Source of the DNA: Wolfiporia cocos
Lineage: Eukaryota > Basidiomycota > Agaricomycetes > Polyporales > Phaeolaceae
Length of the DNA stretch: 64,000 nt
Direction of reading: 5' to 3'
Assembly: GCA_029448655.1 (NCBI GenBank)
Contig: JACCLO010000001.1
Location: 5,225,745-5,289,744, forward strand
Shown piece by piece: positions 59,016-64,000 of this stretch (position 1 is its first letter; each line of letters opens with the position of its first letter). The notes under the pieces are model-generated. The model did not search any database, had not been told where the DNA came from, and was given only the letters and a program-made list of their open reading frames with translations. Position numbers and translations under genes: made by a program.

Positions 59016-59361
59016 GCAATCATTTACAGGCCAATAGATCAACCGTAAATGACAAATTATGCAGCAAAAATACATGAATAAAACAGAAAATTAAAGCTGC
59101 AGAGCCAGATGCAGTAGGCTCAAAGCCCCAGTCATGTTGGATTCATTGTGCATCCAATATAGGACACCCATTCATTGCAGAAAATAGAGGCAATTTATTT
59201 TGATCTTAACCTTCTGCTAGATTCATTTGGTTCTGCTTCATAATTTTGTGTTTCTATGGATCTGTTGGCATAGCAAGTGCACTGTTGGCTGTGTTAAATA
59301 GGTCTCTTGAGTGCATAGTGTACTCAACCTGGTCTGATCCATTTGTCTGTTGTGTCCAGTA

Positions 59362-59959
59362 TGACACAGACATACCATCTGTGGGACTGGCCCATAGCCA
59401 GGGTAGTCTTAATAGCCCTACGCCGTATTCCAAGGTCCATGGCACCTGTGGAGAGGCGGGGGTGACAAGTGAGTCTTGATGGCAGTACGCCGGGTGACAA
59501 AGCTGACGTCCCTAGACAAGCGAGCCAAGGACTAGGAGAGGAATGGCAGCCCACAAGATAGCATGAAAGAGGGTGTCATTACCCTACGTCGAGAATGCTA
59601 AACATGAGGATGCAAGTCCTCATGCTAGCGCATATATACATGGGGGTGCACCAGTACCTACGAGCCTGTCCTAAGGCACGAGGGTCTGTGCGTGTAATGC
59701 AGAGAGAAGGTAACATAATGACAAGGCACCAGTAATGGCGCAGAGTCATGTGGCATAGGGGTAGAGACGCCAGTAATGGCACTCTGGCATAACATGATGG
59801 AAGACGCCTGTAGGGGCGCTTCCACATAGAGGGTGGTGTCGGTAATGGCGCCCATGCATAAGGTGAGTGACGCTACTGAGGATAGCTACTTACAAGGCAT
59901 AGAATGGCGTAATAAATCCTATAAAAAGTAGCGGCGACATCCCAGAATAATCTGTGACA
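59362..59959 (-). mobile_element. Solo LTR, family J (right copy)
   Basis: 598 bp with target duplication 'cagta' on both sides, at the same site as 2514-3111; inherited through the segmental duplication. Confidence 0.9.
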
Positions 59960-60416
59960 CAGTACTGCAATTTCAATCTGCTACAATTTTTGCATTTCTG
60001 TGCTACACAGTTTTGTATTTTGTCAGTCTATTGCCATGTGAAAGATGCCATTTACTGCAGGAATAGGTGCCCAAGAGCATGTGCACAGAATATGCAGCCA
60101 TGTGGAATCCCTTTGTTGTGCTGCGTCTGGCTCTGTAATTTTGACCTTTTATTCTATGCATGTTTTACTGCTGCATGATGCATTGGCATGAAAGGTAGAC
60201 CATTTGCAGTGATAAATACTCACCCTACAGTAGGTACACATGGCATCCAACCATGTTGAATGTATTTGGAGGTTCTATGACACTCTACAATTTCAATCTG
60301 CAGCCATACATGTATTTCTTTCGGTACACAATTTCATGTTTTTGTCAGTCTATTGCCATGTGGATTAGACCTTCCATAGCAATAAATAGGCACCATAGAG
60401 TGGTTCACGGGGCACT

Positions 60417-61096
60417 CAATGATGTTGAATAGATATTCTATATTGGTTTACAATTTCAATCTGCACTCATATTTGCATTTTTCTGCTGCATAATTTCACA
60501 TTTCTGTAGGTCTATTGCCACATGAATTGAATCATCTACAGCAGCAAATAGACACAGTAGAGTGGGTGCACAGGTCAGATGCTATGGGTATATATTGAAG
60601 CCGATTGGATCTACCATAGCTTTTCTAGAGTGTACTGCAGGCATTTGAGGGTCAGAGAGGCTACAGAATGGGGAGGTGATAAGTATCAGCACCATCATGT
60701 GACTTGATTGACATACCTTTTGGGCTGTGGCTGAGCTTCCAAGATAGGTAGTCCAAACTTCCAGAGGCTGTTCTGGGAGATCTGGTTGGCAGATTTTGAT
60801 AATTGGAGTGTTGTGACAGTTATTGTCAGGATTTTACATTCAAAAGACTTGTGTCTGGGATTATCTTTTACATTTTATGCTTCAACCATCACATACCACA
60901 CAGGCACTTATGTGTCACATGATGGTTTTCTTACAGGGCTACAATATTGCATATCAACTTGTGGCTGTGGGAATAGCTTAGATAAGCATTATCATGGTAC
61001 CAGATTGTATAACTATAGTTACAAGCCACCAGAACGCGCCTAGCTTAGAAGTACAGTCTAGATCACAACAAATTTGAAGGTACATGAGATACACAG
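60417..61096. other. Spacer without recognisable genes
   Basis: AT-rich, with several short open frames but no convincing coding signal or splice sites. Confidence 0.5.
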
Positions 61097-61521
61097 CGAC
61101 ACAGAGCTACATCTGTGTCTGTTGCCTATCTTCAGAGCCTATAAGGTAACACCAGAATGGCTGTCTTGGTTGCTAAGGTTGCATCACAGACTAGCAAGGG
61201 TATAACGTAGAGAATGTGTTGTAGATGAGCAGACATGGTAATGAGATGCAAGACTGGGGGCACATGCACCCCAAGTCGAGTATATTCAGACTGAGGTTGT
61301 AAGACCTCAGCATATGGTATATATACATTGGGGATCACTACACTAAGTAATTGGACCAGCCCTAAAGGCATGGTCTGTGCACGATGTATGATACCCTGTA
61401 TGTAAGCAGTCACATCTAGATGACCAGGCTGAGGTATATCTAACTCTGCTACTTACAATGTAATCTACTGTAGGTTCAAGCTGGGGTAGAGCGGCTGACC
61501 CATGTCACAGGATCTGTGACA
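61097..61521 (-). mobile_element. Decayed solo LTR
   Basis: About 425 bp, ending 'gatctgtgaca' with the internal order of a minus-strand LTR ('catgtatata' complement-like 'gtatatatacatt', 'ccctaaaggcatggtctgtgc'). Flanks 'cacag' (61092-61096) and 'catgg' (61522-61526) would both derive from CACGG by CpG transition on opposite strands. Confidence 0.6.
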
Positions 61522-61538
61522 CATGGTCACTTGATTAT

Positions 61539-62083
61539 TGTTACGGATCAAATATCTGTTTAGCTGAAATAACCAAGTGGAGTTACTCAGCATATTGAGT
61601 AGTGCACTACTCATTGGACTCCACAGAGTCAGAGTGTGGATATAGAAGCTGGGCACTTGATTGCTCAAGCCTTTGAGAATGAGTATAAGATGCTTGTTAT
61701 TCAACAAGGTTGAGCTGAGGAACTTGATCAGTATGTACATCAAGTTTTATACTGTGATTCGATAATCGGGGTCATAGTGTCCTTGGTACTGCTACTATTA
61801 AGTCCATCGAGCTAGCATTCTAAGTAACAAATGAGAAGTGCTGCAGTTGAGCATGACAAGGAATGAAACAGAGAAGACATATGATTAGACATAGGATATC
61901 AGCTAGAAGGCAACGAGACAGTAAGTAGACTATGGGCATAGGATTGTTATACATGAAACAGGGGCCTATGGTTGAGTGGAGGTCCGTAGAATAGAGCACA
62001 CAGTGGAGCGGTTGAAGGCCAAGTCCTGATAGACAGTGAGGTGTCAAAGGAATAAACTGAGTGTACCTGCAAAGACCATAACA
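61539..62083. mobile_element. Solo LTR, family K, inverted and CpG-depleted
   Basis: 545 bp, TGTTACGGATCA... to ...GACCATAACA, target duplication 'attat' (61534-61538, 62084-62088). Inverted relative to 11061-11704; nearly every CG of that copy is TG or CA here. Its independent site confirms that K is a mobile LTR. Confidence 0.88.
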
Positions 62084-62110
62084 ATTATCAGACACATCTC
62101 AAACACACTA

Positions 62111-62370
62111 CCAAGCTGGTTTATATCAGTGGTCTGGGTACATTTTCATGGCCTGCTAACTAACATCTTTTGTCATACTGGCAAGGACCTACAGTCCCAT
62201 ACACAACCATGATTTGGATCATTCATTATAGGGCGTCCAAACAAATGTGTGCTTGTCATTACTTGCTTATGCACAGACCATCTAGCTTCAGGGCAGACGA
62301 TTACTGATCGCTGCACCTTATGTATATAAGCTTGACTTCTAAGGTGTACTTTCCTTAGAACCGTTTTGTC
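62111..62370 (+). mobile_element. Possible LTR remnant
   Basis: Contains 'cttcagggcag', 'cttatgtatataagc' and an end 'ccgttttgtca', as in plus-strand LTRs. 'cacta' occurs on both sides (62106-62110, 62371-62375), but the left end lacks TG. Confidence 0.35.
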
Positions 62371-62392
62371 ACACTAATCCAATGTCTTAGCT

Positions 62393-62969
62393 GTGTCACA
62401 GAATTCTCTGTGAGGGGTTCTCGACATCCCTTTCTGTATTGTGGAAGTGCCCCTAGGCATGGGGCTAAGTCTTAGCGTACAGTTTCCTCTCGTCCGCTCC
62501 TTGTTATCTTATCAGACCACCCGACCCAGTAGATTAGCACTGTAGGGTAGCACGCGTCTCAGGTACTTACATCACGGTCACACTATGTACATGTTACATT
62601 ACGGTAGTTACTCATCATGTGCTCCCTTAGTTACTGCACACAGGCTATGACTTTAGGGCCAGCCATTAGGTAGTTACCTCATGTATATAAGTATGTCGAC
62701 TTGTTGCCTTATGCCTCAAGTCTAAGATTCTCGGCATTAGGGCTTGGCCCTCTTACTCCTTACCTCTCTGTGTGCTGGTGTGGTCCTTACTGGCTCTTTG
62801 ACTGCTAGTCCGAGGGTCACCACCTTGTTATGTCACCTTAGGCCTGGGGAGGCCTATGCAACCTCTGTCACATAGGTTCTAGGATCACTGCTGACGGCGC
62901 GGTCGCACCTCGTCTGACGGTTAGGGTCCCCAGTAGGACCGGTCCCACAGATGTGAGTAGTATGTGTCA
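62393..62969 (+). mobile_element. Solo LTR related to families A/B
   Basis: 577 bp, TGTCACAGAATTCTC... to ...AGTATGTGTCA. Flanks 'agctg' and 'agttg' match except for one C-to-T change. Has 'gactttagggcc' and 'catgtatataag'. Confidence 0.85.
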
Positions 62970-62999
62970 AGTTGACGTCTCAAGCTGCCAGTACATAGT

Positions 63000-63600
63000 A
63001 TAACACCAAGGGGTAAGCCTCAAATCAGACCATAAGTCATCCAGCAGGAGGTTAGAAGAAAAGTAGGGGAAACGCCCCCATAGAGAATATGGATGCCCTA
63101 GCGGCAATTGTTAAGTCTAGCGCTGTAGGATGCTAGATGTTCGGTTATATACATGATGTATACTATTCATGAGTAGACCTGTCCTAATGGCTTGGTCTGT
63201 GTGTAGTGCTAATATGGTGTGACTATGGTGTGATATGGCATGTACCTGGTAATGACATTCGTGAAGGTTTGTAGGCCTTCTTGTCATGATGGAAAGTAAG
63301 CGGGCTATAAGGCCACATTGTGACAGTGGAGTGCTACGCTAATAATAACACTTGATATATGAAACTGCTAGGCTTCTAGCTGGAAGGGTTGTCCTAATGG
63401 CTTCTAATGATGTTGATGATCATGTTTCAGGTATTTGATATGTAACGTATCAGAATGTCTTCTGATGAGCTTTTCTATGGTGTCATGACCTAGTAATAGT
63501 GTTGTCATGATGATGTCATGGTCTGGTCCAGTAATGGAACCTGATGTCATAACTTGTACAGATAAGATAAGAGATAAGGTGACCTGGTTTGGTGGCTATG
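63000..63600 (-). mobile_element. Degenerate LTR-like sequence
   Basis: Shows the minus-strand LTR order ('gttatatacatgatg', 'agacctgtcctaatggc', 'gataagataagagataag') without clear ends or target duplication. Confidence 0.4.
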
Positions 63601-63825
63601 ATTGGACTTAGTGGCACATATGTAATCTGATGTAGTTGAGTAGGTCACATGACCTTCCAGGTCATGTGACTTAATAATTTCTAGTGCATTGGAAAGTCCA
63701 ATTGAATTTATGTGGAGTTATGTGAGTATTAAATGAATTTATATGGGGTTATGTGGGTGTTAATTGAATATGTGATATGTTATTTAGAGTTAGGTGTGTA
63801 ATTATTTAATGGTTAATAGTTTAAC
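63600..63825. other. AT-rich telomere-adjacent sequence
   Basis: Degenerate units such as 'attgaatttatgtggagtta' and 'tgaatttatatggggttatg'. Comparable in texture to bases 360-530. No gene. Confidence 0.55.

Positions 63826-63857
<32 letters not shown>
63826..63857 (+). repeat. (AAT)n microsatellite
   Basis: About ten perfect trinucleotide repeats next to the telomere. Confidence 0.95.
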
Positions 63858-63870
63858 TTTATTTTTCATT

Positions 63871-64000
63871 TTAGGGGTTAGGGGTTAGGGGTTAGGGGTT
63901 AGGGGTTAGGGGTTAGGGGTGAGGGGTTAGGGGTTAGGGGTTAGGGGTTAGGGGTTAGGGGTTAGGGGTTAGGGGTTAGGGGTTAGGGGTTAGGGGTTAG
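63871..64000 (+). repeat. Telomere, (TTAGGGG)n
   Basis: About 18.5 copies of the heptamer TTAGGGG running to the last base, G-rich strand toward the end, as expected for a right chromosome end. One variant unit TGAGGGG occurs near 63920. A uniform seven-base unit differs from the six-base TTAGGG usual in filamentous fungi. Confidence 0.97.

Larger units (their letters stand above)
58094..60416. repeat. Right copy of 2.3-kb subtelomeric segmental duplication
   Basis: Matches 629-3568 in the same orientation, without LTR E. Contains R copy 4, tandem half-palindromes (58676-59015) and LTR J. Confidence 0.88.

Overview
This window is the right end of a fungal chromosome, almost certainly from a basidiomycete. 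It ends at base 64000 in about 18.5 tandem copies of the heptamer TTAGGGG. The genes are GC-rich with many introns of roughly 50-60 nt. The LTR retrotransposons are Ty3/gypsy chromovirus-type. No bacterial or organellar features, rRNA or tRNA genes were seen.

The ancestral framework is a duplicated convergent gene pair. Each module has a SNF2-like ATPase/helicase gene on the plus strand facing an unrecognised large gene (called X here) on the minus strand. Module 2 (50824-57648) is compact: its SNF2 gene is intact (12 exons, 1,197 codons plus stop) and its X gene is a truncated pseudogene. Module 1 (12760-44855) has grown to about 32 kb through transposon insertion; removing the insertions leaves about 10.8 kb. 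Its SNF2 gene is cut inside the Walker A region by an LTR element, and its X gene carries frameshifts, a nonsense codon and a solo LTR.

Most of the remaining sequence is LTR-element stratigraphy. I resolved at least 15 LTR insertions by their TGT...ACA-like ends and 5-bp target duplications. They include: two short non-autonomous elements sharing a non-coding core (3640-6175, 14229-16166); an 11.3-kb Ty3/gypsy element on the minus strand (22251-33598) with gag, a pol carrying protease, reverse transcriptase, RNase H, integrase and chromodomain, and a C-terminal dUTPase; a 6-kb coding-poor LTR element (34290-40346); and many solo LTRs. Several are nested three deep.

Outside these lie a dispersed subtelomeric unit R (five copies, one inverted) encoding an acidic ORF; a 2.3-kb segmental duplication (629-3568 and 58094-60416); two families of long imperfect palindromes often centred on GTCACGTGAC; a large inverted repeat at 55444-56035; and several tandem arrays. 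Outer copies show C-to-T/G-to-A decay at CpG, consistent with cytosine methylation or a RIP-like process. The two most unusual signals are the repeated SNF2/X convergent module and the palindrome families.
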